NCBI GenBank assembly: GCA_033557465.1
Contig: CM066033.1
Span: 1,301,871,022 to 1,301,935,021 of the forward strand
Reading direction: 5' to 3'
From: Ichthyophis bannanicus
Lineage: Eukaryota > Chordata > Amphibia > Gymnophiona > Ichthyophiidae
DNA length: 64,000 nucleotides
The notes under the pieces: generated by a model
Databases searched by the model: none
What the model was told of the DNA's origin: nothing
What the model saw: the letters and a program-made list of their open reading frames with translations, nothing else
Shown: piece by piece, positions 1 through 11,410 of the stretch
How the letters are laid out: each line of letters opens with the position of its first letter
How positions within the stretch are numbered: the first letter of the stretch is position 1
Position numbers and translations under genes: made by a program

Positions 1-1148
1 GCTATATCTATCTCCCCCTTGAGTCCGGCGCCGAAAATCTCCCGACAACTCCTACCGGAGAAGTTCCTGGAGTTGGACCTTCCCTTGGATAAAGGTGAAG
101 TTTCAGGCTTGCGAGGGTCAGGCGTGGAGGAGTGTCAACAGTGGGAGAGTGCAGCTCTAGAGCAGCATAGCCCAGTTTTGGGCTCTATGCCGTTGAGTGG
201 ATCTAACATGGGTTGAACTGTGCCTGTGTTATTTGGGGACCGGTCACTAGCGCCTATGGAACCTCCTGCCGTGGCTGTGTCTTCGGTTGTGTTTTCCTTG
301 CAACGTCCTGAGAGTTTTACTCTAGAAGCCATTTGGCAGGCGATTGTTTCGTTGGGAGAAGCTTTGGCTCCTAGAATTTCTTCGTTGGAATCCAAGGTGA
401 CTAACACTGTTTCTCTATTGGAGGATTTGGAACGGCGCGTGGTGGAAGTACGTTCTGAAGAGGAGGAGGATCGAAGAAGAATTGTGGAGTTGGCTGAACA
501 ATCTGATGCTTTCAGGAAAAACTTAACTTTTATTCAATTAAAACTGGAACATTTAGAGAATACTTCCAGAGCAAATAATTTAAGGATAATAAATTTTCCT
601 AAATTGTCTACTGTTTCCCCCAGGGAGATGTTTCGTTAATATTTAGTGGATGTTTTGGGGGTTGCTTCAGAGCTTCTTCCACCTATGGTAAAAGTTTACT
701 ATTTACCTGTGATTAAATTGCAACCTGATTTATCTCGGTTGGGTGGGGAAGGGGAACAGGGGAAGTTGTTAAATGTTTCTGCATTGTTAGAACAGTCTGA
801 TTTGGAGACCCCAGTTCCTTCTACTCTCTTAGTCACCTTTGCATTGTACTCTGATCGTGAATGGTTTCCAAAGCTTTTCTTTAGAAAACGTAACTTATTG
901 TTTAGGGGCTTGATGGTTCGTATCTATCCTGACTTAGCGAGAGAAACACAGAAGCGCAGAAGGGATTTTCTTCTTTTGCGTCCTGGAGTATTGCAATTGG
1001 GGGGCTTTTCTTTTTGAAACACCCATGTAAGTGTTTGGTTAAATACCATTCTGTTTCTTATGTTTTTTATGATCCCCCTCAATTGACTTCTTTCATTAGT
1101 GCTAGGAGGTCTGAGTCCCCTGCTGAGGGTCCACCTGTACTCATTTGA
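1..1148 (+). pseudogene. L1/Tx1-type LINE ORF1 remnant
   Basis: Coding remnant of the RNA-binding ORF1 protein of an L1-type LINE, which coats element RNA as a trimer. The frame is open at the window edge, so the 5' end is missing. It is broken by TGA at 214-216 and TAA at 637-639; the first frame ends at TGA 1015-1017. A -1 shift near 1012 lets coding continue (KHPCKCLVKYHSV...) to TGA 1146-1148. A heptad-like stretch at about 395-560 looks like the coiled coil. SRANNLRIINFPK at about 568-606 resembles the start of the ORF1 RRM, and GLMVRIYPDLARETQKRRR near 909-966 resembles the C-terminal domain. Clade assignment within L1/Tx1 is uncertain. Confidence 0.7.
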
Positions 1149-1399
1149 ATTAATATCGGGTTAATTGGTGTATCGCTTGTTGTTTTCTTTGGGTAAGAAT
1201 AAGAATAGTCCCCCCCCCTCTATCTTTTTTGTGGTGGGCTAGTGTGAGCGAACACTTGGTATTTTTTCTTTTGTGGATTATGATGTTTCTTTTGTTATTT
1301 GCCTGTGTTGTTGCTCTATTTCTTTCAAGAATAGTTTGTAACTTTCTTGGATTAAATTGTAAAATTTTTCATAAATAAAAAATTAAAAAAATAAATAAA
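1..1399 (+). mobile_element. L1-like insertion carrying ORF1 and 3' tail only
   Basis: The ORF1 remnant is followed by about 250 bp of T-rich non-coding sequence, with an 8-C run near 1210-1217, and ends in an A-rich tail with AATAAA-like units at about 1372-1399. No endonuclease or reverse transcriptase sequence lies between ORF1 and the tail. Either ORF2 was deleted, or this is an ORF1-only non-autonomous derivative like the HAL1 elements known in mammals. The 5' end lies outside the window. Confidence 0.6.
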
Positions 1400-2019
1400 T
1401 GCATGCCATTGAGCCAATTCTGACGCCTGGCAACCCAGCAGCCCCTGGGTTTTCTTGGCAAGATGTGACCAGAAGTAGATTGCCAGGCCTTTCTCCTGAG
1501 GCAATGGAGGGTAAAGTGGCTTGCCCAAGGCCACATGGCGTGCAGGTATATCTTTTAGATCAGGAGTCCCCTTATATTTTGGACCGGGGTCACACTGGAC
1601 CTTTCAGATCATTTTAAGACATTTGCACAAATGCTGTGAAGCTGGCTGCAAGAAACTCTCTCTGCTAAACATACAGCACTAAAGATTATGACATCACAAT
1701 GCACAAAACAAGAGAACTCAGGAACTGGGAAACATTTTGCATCCCTTCAAACCAGGAACATCTTGTAACAAAGCCTAACCAGGAAAGCTATCTAAACTGC
1801 AGAACTGTACTGCTAACTACCTGGATCCTCTGCCGCACGTCAAAGGCTCTCCTGCAACATATCCAGCAGACAAAGATAAGAAGATCTTAAAGAAGTGATC
1901 ACAAACTGTTAGAAAATAAGGATACAACTTTCCAGCCATGAACAAGAGAGGAAATGACAGCAGGAAATTGTAATACTCTCCAAACCTTCCCCCCCCCCCC
2001 TCCCCTCCAAAACAGTGCC
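1400..2019. other. No recognised feature
   Basis: I recognise nothing coding or repetitive here apart from a 12-C run at about 1989-2000. Short reading frames show no family motif. Confidence 0.5.
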
Positions 2020-2105
2020 TTTTCCTACCTCAGGGATCGGTTTTGGTCCTGCTCTTTTTAACATTTTTGTAATAAGTGATATTGCAGAAGGTCTGCCAAG
2101 TCTGC
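2020..2105 (+). mobile_element. CR1-family RT fragment (family A)
   Basis: An 85-bp piece matching the reverse-transcriptase B-motif region of the CR1 copies at 41.4 and 45.2 kb. With small indels it reads PQGSVL..., a phenylalanine/asparagine-rich core, and VSDIAEG-like residues. No tail or target duplication is visible. Confidence 0.5.
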
Positions 2106-2167
2106 TGGCGCACCCTAGTAACTAGCCCTTCCCCTTAATCTTCCATTGCCCCAGTTATGAACGTACA

Positions 2168-2425
2168 GGCCTCTATTCAGCCCACAGTGATCAGTGTTTT
2201 TTAAACAGCAGTCACCAAAGGCAAAATAAAACCAGATATTCAGCAGAAGTGCCTGGACAGTGGCTTCCACTGCATATCCGCAATATTCAACCACTATCCA
2301 GATAGCAAAACATTTCTGTGGTTAGTTGTCTGGTTAGCTAAGAATCGCCACTAACCGGATAACCTCTTGGACCACCCTCTCCCCGCCCATACACTGCCTC
2401 GGGGCAGTGCTTTTGAATATCGGCC
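2168..2425. mobile_element. MITE-like repeat with imperfect terminal inverted repeats
   Basis: Ends resemble each other in inverse orientation (GGCCTCTATTCAG on the left, TGAATATCGGCC on the right). The middle carries repeated CCGGATA/TATCCGG-like words. The ends resemble those of the larger MITE at 54.3-55.2 kb, suggesting a related non-autonomous DNA transposon. An L2-like 3'-end snippet (TTAGATTGTAAGC) follows directly. Superfamily not assigned. Confidence 0.4.
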
Positions 2426-2429
2426 CGTT

Positions 2430-4280
2430 AGATTGTAAGCCTTCTGAGGACAGGAAAATACCTACTGCCGTGACCTGCCCCTGGAGAAGGCTAAATCCAA
2501 AGGTTCTGTAATCGAGAAGCTGCTGCTCTCAAGGAAAAGGGCAACTGGGAAAAGAGGATAAAAGAGCTGTGAGAGGGATTTGCTACCCAGGGGCATCTCT
2601 ACTTTGCACCTGAGAGGTCAGTACTGCGGCGTTTTCTTGAAATATTCTGCTCTCTGTTCTTTTTACTTGCACTCTTGGGGAGAAGAGCAAGTGAATCTCC
2701 TTAACCATTCTCCACGTCATGGATAAATCTCTTCTGAACTAGAGGGACTGAAGGAGTTTGATGTTTTATTGCCAAGAGCAATATTAAGTAGCTTGAATAT
2801 TTTAAGGGAAGGACAGTCTCTTACAGAAGGAACACGGCATTGCCAGACAGGAGGAAGAAGGAAGCATGCCGGGAACAGATTGGCAGGAGAATCCAGAAGA
2901 AGAGCACTAAGGAGTACTTCAAGTCCAAGGACTTTAAGCTGCTATATCTCTTTTTGCCTTTGCATTACTTTTGCTGGGTTTGAAAGGACTGTAGGGTTTT
3001 TTATTTGGGGGGGGGGGGGGGGTCACCTAATCAAAGTGTTTTAGGTAAAGATGCCCACGCCTATTCTTTCCCTTTGTGGAGGTAATTTTGGAAGCATCTA
3101 GACATGTAAATGGCAACATTTAAATCACATACATGTACTGTACAAAGAGCATGTTTAGAAAGCTGCTGTTTGCACGTATATTCCCCCTGGATGCAGAGAT
3201 TCAAAGGAGCCATGGTGGGGGTGTGGCTTGTACATAGTTTAGGCGTGTCTCCAAGATAGACATGCACTTTCCATTTTACAACGAAAAGCCGTGTCTGTAT
3301 TACAAAATATCCATGCCGACCTTTGCGCCAGCCCCGAGGCTTGAGCAAGCATGTCTGTGACAAGATCAAATGGCAGGTGAAGAAGCTGACAACACCAGAC
3401 TATCCCTGACATCTCCAATACCTCCTCCCCCACCTCCTGATGTCTCGAATACCCCCCTCACCCATACACTGCTGACATGAGCCATGACTACCCCTCCCAA
3501 ACCCCCAAATCTTACCAGGAACATCTCTCTGTTTAGTTGGGGCAGGAGCAATCCCTGGACATTCCTGTGTCGTTGGCATCATGTACAAAATGACTCCTCT
3601 GACTCCCTAATAGTGGTCTCGTGGTAATACCGCTAAGGGTCAAGCTGGCAAATAAAAGTTCAGACCCCTTATTTGGCAGTTCAGCTTCTACAATCGTACT
3701 GTGAGACTACTGCAAGGGGGCCAGGGGTACCATTTTGAATGGACGTACTGATGGGGCAGGAACACCCAGGAATCACCCCTGCCCTCCACTGCACACCAGG
3801 AAAACCCCTGGTAAGAGCCATGGCGAGATTTGGGGGAGGGCGTTTGATGGTCGATGTTGGGGAGGGGGGCATGGGGAGGGTTTGAAGTGATGGCGGAAGG
3901 GGTCAGTGGGTGGAGGAGTTTAGGTGTTTGTTGGGAGGGGGTCAGGGGAGGGGAAGGGAGGACGCCTGTGACGGGCGGTGTAAGTACCAGCAGCTACAGT
4001 GTAGACTATAAAATCAGCATCTTCGCATGTAGTTGCCGGTGTTTACACGTGTAAAGCTCTGTGAGTCTGTGTTCTTTCTGTGCACGTTCATATTTATAAA
4101 ATCACTGCTGCCTCTGTGTTCAATGGAGCTTTCTGTAAACTATAGGGGGAACTGTTTACATCTCAAGCTAGACATCTCAATTCCTCTTTCCACAATCTAT
4201 CTAAACTAGTCCTTTTTTCCTTTAATTTTCTCCAGTTTAGGCCTTAAGGTCTGTCTGCCCCTATCCACCAATCAGGCTCC
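2430..4280. other. No gene recognised; low-complexity tracts
   Basis: About 1.85 kb without a convincing gene. It holds a 16-G run at 3007-3022, a purine-rich G-heavy block at 3830-3975, and a possible interspersed repeat at 3985-4125 that I cannot name. Confidence 0.5.
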
Positions 4281-4284
4281 CAAT

Positions 4285-4925
4285 CAGGAGTCATGCAAAA
4301 TACAAAGCTAGTATCAACATATTCAAAATACTCCAGAATGAATCTGCTGAATCACTCCAAGACCTAATAAAAATAAACCAGAAAACCACCCGTCAAGAAC
4401 AAACAGAATCACACTAACCACGCTTAAGGATTTCTCCAAAGCTAAACAATGCACATCAAACAGAGCCCTTTCACTGTACGCATCAAACCTATAGAACTTC
4501 CTACCGAACAACATCAGATGCACCAAGGACATTAAAGAATTCAGAAAACTGCTGAAGACGCTCCTATTCATTGAACATTTCAGACACATCACATAAACTA
4601 ACTTACACATCCATCTACACAAGCCGGACAAGGACTCCAGATCAATGCCTCTGGTCTTGCAACACAACCACAAACTGTAAATAAGTTACTTATGTAAAAA
4701 GTTATGAAACACTCTGTTACCATCTAATTATAAGAGATAGAGTTTAAAACACCTGTTACAATGTTGCTTTCAAAGGGAGTTTTCATGTAAAAGGGAGTTT
4801 TCATGTAAATCACTAGTTGGTACAATATAAGCCATTTATATGTAAATCACTAGTTGGTACAATATAAGCCATCTTGATTTAAAGAACAGGTGGAACATAA
4901 ATACTATTAAATAAATCAATAAATC
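4285..4925 (+). mobile_element. L2-like LINE, 5'-truncated 3' end
   Basis: The plus strand preserves the degenerate C-terminus of an L2-like RT protein (an aromatic-rich patch near 4460-4510, then a FRKLLKTLLFIEHF-like end), followed by a 3' UTR. The UTR has a duplicated unit (GTAAATCACTAGTTGGTACA at 4804 and 4840), a weak terminal hairpin (CCATCT 4869-4874 with AGGTGG 4888-4893) and an AATAAAT-type tail at about 4908-4923. The same protein end is better preserved at 17.9-18.08 and 58.9-59.1 kb. Confidence 0.65.
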
Positions 4926-4929
4926 CACC

Positions 4930-5495
4930 AAGGCCCTTTAGTTTGTATGATACACCCTGGCAACAGACACAAGACAGGGTAGAATTAGCACATGTTTCAG
5001 AGCTGTGCGTGTAGAGCCAGTCATACAGGCTTCAACCATGGCTACTGTCTTTCATTTGCATTCCTTATTCAATGATCTGAAAAATGTTAGGGGTCTCTCA
5101 CCAGGACAGTCCATCACCCAAGGGCCCACAAAGGGCTCAGTTTCTTCCGGTCATCTCCTCTCTCCATCACTCAGCTTGCACACGGTCTTATCCATAGGGC
5201 ACGTTCTCCAGGAGAAGGAAGGGAGGGAGGGAGGGATTTCCCTTCAAGACCCAGGTGCAAAAGTTCAAAGAAGCTCTCAGGCACTGAGCTGGGTGTTCCA
5301 TCTGACTTTACTCTTATAAAAATATGGTTTGAATAACAGTCCTTTCTTTTGGAGGGTGTAGAACATTCGGAAACACATGTGGTATCATTTCCTCATATAT
5401 ACCTCCTCTATTTGGGTCTGCGATCCTGATTCTCTGTGTTCCTCGTGTAGGGGTACCCAGTCCCTCTGTTACAGACTTATGATAGCTTCTCCCTC
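4930..5495. other. No recognised feature
   Basis: No family motif seen. A short (GGGA)n tract lies at about 5220-5236. Confidence 0.45.
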
Positions 5496-6180
5496 CTCAT
5501 AAAAACATAAGAAATTGGGTCAGACCAAGGTCCATCAAGCCCAGTATCCTGTTTCCATCAGTGGCCAATCCAGGTTACAAGCACCTGGCAGTTTCCCAAA
5601 AAGACACACAGGTTCCACAATGATTGTTAAGGGGACAAGCAGTGGATTTTCCAGGTCCTTATTAATAATGGTTTATGAACCTTTCCTCCATGAACTTGTC
5701 CAAATCTTTTTTAAACCCAGCTACACTAACAGCTTTTGCTACATCCTCCAGTAACGAATTCCAGAGTTTGATTATGCGTTGAATGAAAACATATTTTCTC
5801 TTATTAGTCTTAAATGGGTTACACTGTAGCATCATCACATGTCCCCTAGTCTTTCTACTTTTTGATGACATAAACAATTGATCTACATTTTCCTGTTCCA
5901 CTCCATTCATTAATTTATAGACCTCTATCATATCTCCCCTCAGCTATCTTATTTCCGGGTTGAAAATCCTTTTAAGCCTCTCCTCATAGGGGTATCATTC
6001 CATCCCCTTTATCATTCTGGTGGCTCTTCTCTGTACCTTTTCTAAGAACGCTATATCCTTTTTAAGATACGGCGACCAGAATTGCACACAATATTCAAGG
6101 TGCGGTCGTACCATGGAATGATACAGAGGCATTATAATATCCTTTGTTTTATTCTCCATTTGTTTCCTTATGATTTCCTA
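5496..6180 (-). mobile_element. CR1 LINE 3' end (family B)
   Basis: Minus-strand CR1 fragment. The C-terminal protein reads [17 protein letters not shown] residues at 5931-5900 through to FMEERFINHY at about 5662. It is followed by the family's 3' UTR (CTTGATGGACC...) and the octamer-type tail (TTATGTTTTTATG) near 5500. About 170 bp more of RT C-terminal sequence lies upstream, to 6180. Tails made of a short octamer are a CR1 hallmark. This family recurs at 24.5-26.6, 31, 34, 37 and 42-43.6 kb. Confidence 0.8.
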
Positions 6181-6472
6181 GCATGAGATCCTTCTCCACA
6201 TGGGGTTGTCCCACCAGATGCCTTGTCCAGAATTCAAGCTCAAATCTGGGCTTTCTCTATCTCTCTAGGCTGATGACTCAAGCTCTCTTCATGCCCTCTC
6301 TTTGACACTCAGAGGAGCGGTTAAGAAGCTCTGACTTCTTACACTTCACACTCAAATAAAATTAAGGTCAAGAGGGCTCACACATGACACAGGGCGGGTA
6401 TTAATATCTCACTTGGACACTCACAATGATCATCCATCTCTACCACCACATAGGGATCCCAGGGGGTATATA

Positions 6473-6683
6473 CAAGGTGGCCCAAAAAAAGTGAGAACAT
6501 CTCGTAGCATATAAGTTATTTAAAAATTCAAAAAGACAGATGTAAATGATTGACAAATTAAAAAAAAAAAGATGGCAACCGGAAATTGTCAAAATATAGA
6601 CGTTATATAGCTAAAAAGGTAAATAAGTAAACTATTTAAGCTTTTAATTTATGAGATGTTCTCACTTTTTTTGGGCCATCCTG
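6473..6683. mobile_element. Mariner-type MITE
   Basis: 211-bp element whose ends are near-perfect inverted repeats of about 30 bp (CAAGGTGGCCCAAAAAAAG on the left, with its complement ending in GGCCATCCTG on the right). It is flanked by TA on both sides (6471-6472, 6684-6685), the Tc1/mariner target duplication. It has no coding capacity and an A/T-rich interior. It sits in the downstream part of the DIRS remnant. Confidence 0.85.
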
Positions 6684-6689
6684 TATATG

Positions 6690-9306
6690 GGCAGGCAGGA
6701 TCAAGGCAGCCATACCACAAAGGGGGAAGATATACTAGGATGGCATGTGCCTACTAACTGGGCTAAGATGGTATGGTCCTGAATACAAGGGCAGGCTGGA
6801 ATAATGTGGTCCTGAAAGAATGCTTCTATTGCGTGTGCGGCTAGCAGATGTAGCAACTCTGCGGCCATGGCTAGGCGCAGGTGAGGAGGTGTGTCGCTGG
6901 TGGGATGAGTGCTTTGATGTGGCAGAGCTGCAAAATGCATGCGGTAGCCCTCTCGGATGATCCGCAGAACCCAGGCGTCTGAGGAGATACTTCGCCATTT
7001 TGGTAAGAAGCGTGTCATGCGACCCCCTATGCGGGTGGTTGCCTGAGATTCGCCGTCAAAAGGAGGGACCGCTTTTGCTCGTGGGGGCATTGTTGGCCTT
7101 TTTCTGTTTTCGGTCCTTCTGGGAGTTGCGCTGTTGAGAGGGTCCTTGGTAGGAATTGCTCTTATATCTGGTGTTTTGCCAACTCCGGTTGGAGGGGTAT
7201 CTTTTGTTGGAGGTATAGTAAGGTTTTCTTTGGAAATTGTTTCTCTGAGTACCACTGTGGTGCTCGAAACTGTCCTCGGCAAGGGTTTGTAGTGTGGTAC
7301 AATGTTCTTTCATATTGTTGACCATATCCTTGACTTTGTCACCGAAGAGCGAATCGCCCGTACAGGGTGCATCAGTGATCCCGTCGTGGGTATCGTCATG
7401 CAGGCCGGAAGCCCTCAGCCACGCCCAGTGCCTTGCAGAGATGGCTGTCCCAGCAGTTCTTAGCACTGTGTCGAAAGAGTCGAAGGCTGTGCTGGCCATA
7501 TGCTTGCTGCATTCAGACATATCCTTGAGCGCGTTGGACGCTAACGCTTGTGACTCTTTGGGAAAGGACGTGTTGGTGGCTTTAATGCTGGCCATGCATG
7601 CATCCAGGAAGAGGACTTATTGGAACTGATGCGCTGCAATTTTTGCATTGAGCATAGCCCCTTGGAAGACTTTCTTTCCAATGTCATCAAGAAGTTTGTG
7701 GTCCCGGTCAGGCGGGCTGTTGGCGTGGGTGCGTGAAGATTTTATGCGCTTGAGGGTGGAGGACACCACAATGGACTGGTGAGCCAGCTGGGGTGTCGCA
7801 AAACCAGGAACAGGTTGTACTTGGTATTTAGCCTCAAGCCTCCTGGGAAAAGGACGGCCGGAAGTCGGGGTCTGCCACAGTCTCAAGTGATTCTCCCACA
7901 AAGTCTGGTGTATTGGCAGTGCAAAGGCAGGCTTTGGGGTTGCAAGGTATTATAAGACCTCTGGAAACCGGTTCTTTTTCGTTGGTTGGGCCCTTCAGGG
8001 CCAACATGGAGGCAAGTTTGCTCAGGAACGTAGGGTATGTGAGGTCCTCTGGAGGGGGCGGTGGGTCCTCCGCCTCGAGGGAGTGTCTCTTCTCCGAGGT
8101 CATAAGCTCGTGGACACAGAACCCACAATAGCATCATCTGCGTCATGTTCCTCCGCGGCACTGTCCGGGGACGGATCCACTGGGGGCCGCTTCTCTGGAG
8201 TGGATGTCAGGTTGTCCAGGATGGCCAGATCTGCTTCCTGGAGATCTAAGGGATTGTCCGTTGAGGGAGCCATGCGGTGAGGAGGAGGGGGGAGGTTCTG
8301 AGAGGAGGGCTGCTTCAGGATTTGAGACAGCAAGTTCAGAATGCTGGAGTGACTGGATCCCCAGCTGGATCTACTTCTTCTTCTGCCGCTATGGCTAGGG
8401 CTGGAGGGACTTGAGTGGCTCCGATGTGCACTCCAGCATCTGCGGTGAAGATTTTGTGAACCCCTGTGGTGTGGACAGCGGTGGTGGCATTTAGAGCGCT
8501 TACTCCGCTTCGCCCTGTAGCTGGAAACGCTGCTGCTGCTGCTACTGGTGCTGGATCCATTCTGCCTCCTGCCTCTTCTCCTTTTGCGATGCTTCCCCCT
8601 TCTTGATTTGTTTCTGCTGCCTCTGTCCAATCGGCGCAGTGAGCTAGTGCCGAGCAAACTTCCAGCGCCGACAGGGTTAACAGTGTCCGTTTGAAGGGTG
8701 TTCGGGCTGTGGGCGGAGCTTGTTCATCGGTGCTGATGGCTGTGCTCCTTGCCTCTGTGTTCTCTTGGCCTCTCTTCCGTAGTGATAGTCCCGCCCCTTG
8801 GGTGGGCGGAGCTGGAGGACTGAGGCAGAGCAGTGGAGTACCGAGGACCGTCGCCATCATGGAAGATCGCATGGCTTCGCATCACATTCAAATCAGTCCT
8901 GGACTCCCTCGCAGCGGCGGGAAGGGACGTGGAGTCCACGGCAGCAGTGGGAGGCCTCGGAGACGGTGGCAAAGATGATTCGGCTACACGGCAAGATATG
9001 GAGGCCGCAGTGGGCACATCCGGAGCCGGTGCCAAAGCCAGTGACGGGAAAACAGTGAGAGCAGGAGCTGGAAGAGGCACAGAAGCAGAGGTACTTGCGT
9101 TTTCAGTAAGAAACTCTTTCAAAGTGTGGCGTCTGAATCTTCAGGCCCTGGGGGACATCTTTCCGCAATGCCCACAGTTTTCCACGTTGTGATCTGGCCC
9201 CAAACAGCGCAGACAAAAGTCATGTGAATCAGCGCTGCTCATTTTCCTCTTGCAGTGGTTGCATTTTTTGAACCCGGGTTTCGGCATTGTTTTTGATGAC
9301 TTATTA
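6690..9306 (-). mobile_element. DIRS-type retrotransposon, gag and start of pol
   Basis: Minus-strand remnant of a tyrosine-recombinase (DIRS) retrotransposon. Gag starts at ATG 9287-9285 and its N-terminal residues include a Cys/His cluster (KCNHCKRK, CLRCLGPDHNVENC, CGHCGKM). A Ser/Arg-rich stretch lies at about 8650-8330 and the conserved gag core at 7900-7056. The start of the RT ORF (GGRMTRFLPKWRSISSDAWV at about 7050-6975) follows. RT palm, RNase H, tyrosine recombinase and the split terminal repeats are missing. Several frameshifts break the gag. The 5' side ends where an RTE LINE begins at about 9308. Confidence 0.75.
7056..7595 (-). pseudogene. DIRS gag-like core domain
   Basis: An uninterrupted 179-codon stretch of the DIRS gag-like protein, the best preserved part of the element. 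It contains RHWAWLRASGL and PCTGDSLFGDKV, patterns I associate with vertebrate DIRS gag proteins, and a basic, Gln/Asn/Arg-rich C-terminus that would suit RNA binding. Upstream gag sequence continues in other frames (7617-7901, 7834-8103, 8100-8657, 8724-9122). The full protein was therefore about 740 residues and is now broken at four or more points. Confidence 0.7.
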
Positions 9307-9307
9307 A

Positions 9308-11396
9308 TATGTGGTGGATAGAGAGCAGAGTCTGTCTTGCTGGCAAGGCGGAAGGAAGAATACTGGCAGGGCTAGGGGGCGGATCGGTAAGGTGGGCCAC
9401 CTGGGCATGCTCAGAAAGGCTCCGGAAGAGTTATGGAATGACATCAAGAAGGTTGTGTTGGAAGAAAGCGAGAAGTCTCTACAAAAGGTGAAAAAGCAAA
9501 AGCGGCCAAAATGGATGATGGAAGAAACTCTGAAAATTGCCCAGAAATGCAGAGAAGCTAAAGTCAGAGGAGAAAGAAAGACAATCGCAGAACTCAACAG
9601 AGATTTCCAACGTGCAGCAAGACAGGACAAGGAAAAGTACTACAATGACACTTGCAAGGAAATAGAAGCAGAAACTATTAGAGGAAGAAGAAGATCGGCT
9701 TTCCTAAAGCTATAAGAGTTAAAGAAAAAGTTCCAGCCTCGAACTGGAATGTTACAAGATGCTCATGGTTCTATGCTGAATGATGCTGAGAAGATCAAGA
9801 AAAGGTGGAAGGAATATACAGAGTTTTTATATGATAAAGATCAAGTGAACCAACAGCCATTTCAACCTGTACTTTATGATTGGGAACCATTGGTGATGAA
9901 AGAAGAAGTTGAAGCAGCATTGAAAGCCTTATCAAAGAACAAAGCACCAGGCGTTGATAGCATTCCTATAGAAGTATTACAGCAATCTGATGCAGCTGTT
10001 ACCATACTTACAAGGCTCTGCCAAGAAATATGGAAGACAACATCATGGCCAACTGACTGGAAAAGATCTGTGTTTATACCAATACTAAAGAAAGGTGATC
10101 CAACTGGCTGTGGAAATTATCGCACAATCGCTCTGATCCCACATGCCAGCAAGATTCTACTGAAGATTATTCAAAAGAGACTACAACCATACCTGGAACA
10201 AGAACTACCTGAAGTGCAAGCAGGGTTCAGGAAAGGGTGAGGAATGAGAGACATCATTGCGGATGTGAGATGGATCCTTGAAAAGACTAAAGAATACCAA
10301 AAGGATATCTATTTGTGCTTTATCGACTATAGCAAGACTTTTGACTGTGTACTGTAAACCATGAGAAACTCTGGGCCACATTAAGAAGCATGGGTATACC
10401 AGAACACATGATTGTTCTCTTGCGCAATCTGTACATTGATCAAGAAGCAACAGTTCAAACGGAACAAGGAGAAACAGAATGGTTTAAAATAAGCAAAGGT
10501 GTAAGACAAGGCTGCATACTTTCCCCCTACCTGTTCAATTTATATGCAGAACGAATCATCAGAGAAGCAGGATTGTATGAAGACAACAGAGGTGTGAAGA
10601 TTGGTGGAAGACTTATCAACAACCTTCGCTATGCTGATGATACTATGCTGAAAGTGAAGATGATCTGAAACATTTGCTTCTCACAATCAAAGAACATAGT
10701 CTCAAAATGGGCCTGTACCTTAATGTAAAGAAGACAAAGATCATGACAACTGGCATAATCAACAGGTTCATCGTTGAAGGAGAAGAAATTGAAATTGTGA
10801 ACAACTTTAACCTACTTGGATCAACTATCAATAAAGAAGCAACAAGCAGTCAAGAAATCAAATGACGCATTGCTTTTGGCAGAATGTCTATGAAAGACCT
10901 AGATAAGATTCTCAAGAGCAGAGATGTCTCTCTCCATACAAAGATTCGACTTGTTCAAGCCATGGTATTTTCAATAACATCATATGGATGTGAAAGCTGG
11001 ACAGTGAAAAAGACAGACAGGAAGAAAATTGATGCCTTTGAATTATGGTGCTGGCGGCGAATACTGTGTATACCATGGACTGCCCGAAGAACAAACCAGT
11101 CGGTACTAGAGGAGATCAAACCTAAGCTTTCTTTAGAAGCTCAGATGATAAGATTTCGACTTTCATACATTGGACACATCATGCGAAGAGAGAGATCATT
11201 AGAGAAAGACATCATGCTTGGCAAGATAGAAGGTCAACGCAAAAGAGGCAGGCCAGCAATGAGATGGATTGATACAATAACAGCAGCTATGGGTACCAGT
11301 CTGTGAACAATGAGCCGCCTGACTGAAGACCGAACACAATTTAGGATAGCTATCCAGAGGGTCGCCATAAGTCGACTCCGACTCGACGGCACTTAA
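9308..11396 (+). pseudogene. RTE reverse transcriptase remnant
   Basis: Reverse-transcriptase polyprotein of the RTE element. RT landmarks in order: KNKAPGVDSIPIEVL at about 9938-9983, CFIDYSKTFD (motif A) near 10317-10346, KGVRQGCILSPYLFN (motif B) near 10495-10540, and LRYADDT (catalytic YADD box) near 10624-10644. The C-terminal part has ESWTVKKTDRKKIDAFELWC and RGRPAMRWIDTITAA, typical of RTE/BovB. It is broken by in-frame stops at 9713, 10238, 10863 and 11304 and by frameshifts near 10357 and 10650. Two of the stops look like CGA to TGA decay. Confidence 0.85.
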
Positions 11397-11410
11397 CAAC
11401 AACAACAAAA
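9308..11410 (+). mobile_element. RTE-clade LINE, 5'-truncated
   Basis: About 2.1 kb of an RTE (BovB-like) LINE with RT and C-terminal domain but no endonuclease. It ends in a GTCGACTCCGACTCGACGGC 3' sequence and an (AAC)n tail at 11393-11410. A 700-bp copy of the same family lies at 24.74 kb. No clear target duplication is visible at this copy. Its left edge abuts the DIRS 5' region. Confidence 0.85.

Noticed and set aside
3007..3022. The 16-G run (also 14 G at 44883) as a biological signal
   Set aside because: Homopolymers of this kind are common and prone to sequencing error; no context supports a function.
8100..8657. An SR-type splicing factor exon
   Set aside because: The Ser/Arg-rich stretch sits inside the DIRS gag, upstream of its core and RT start.
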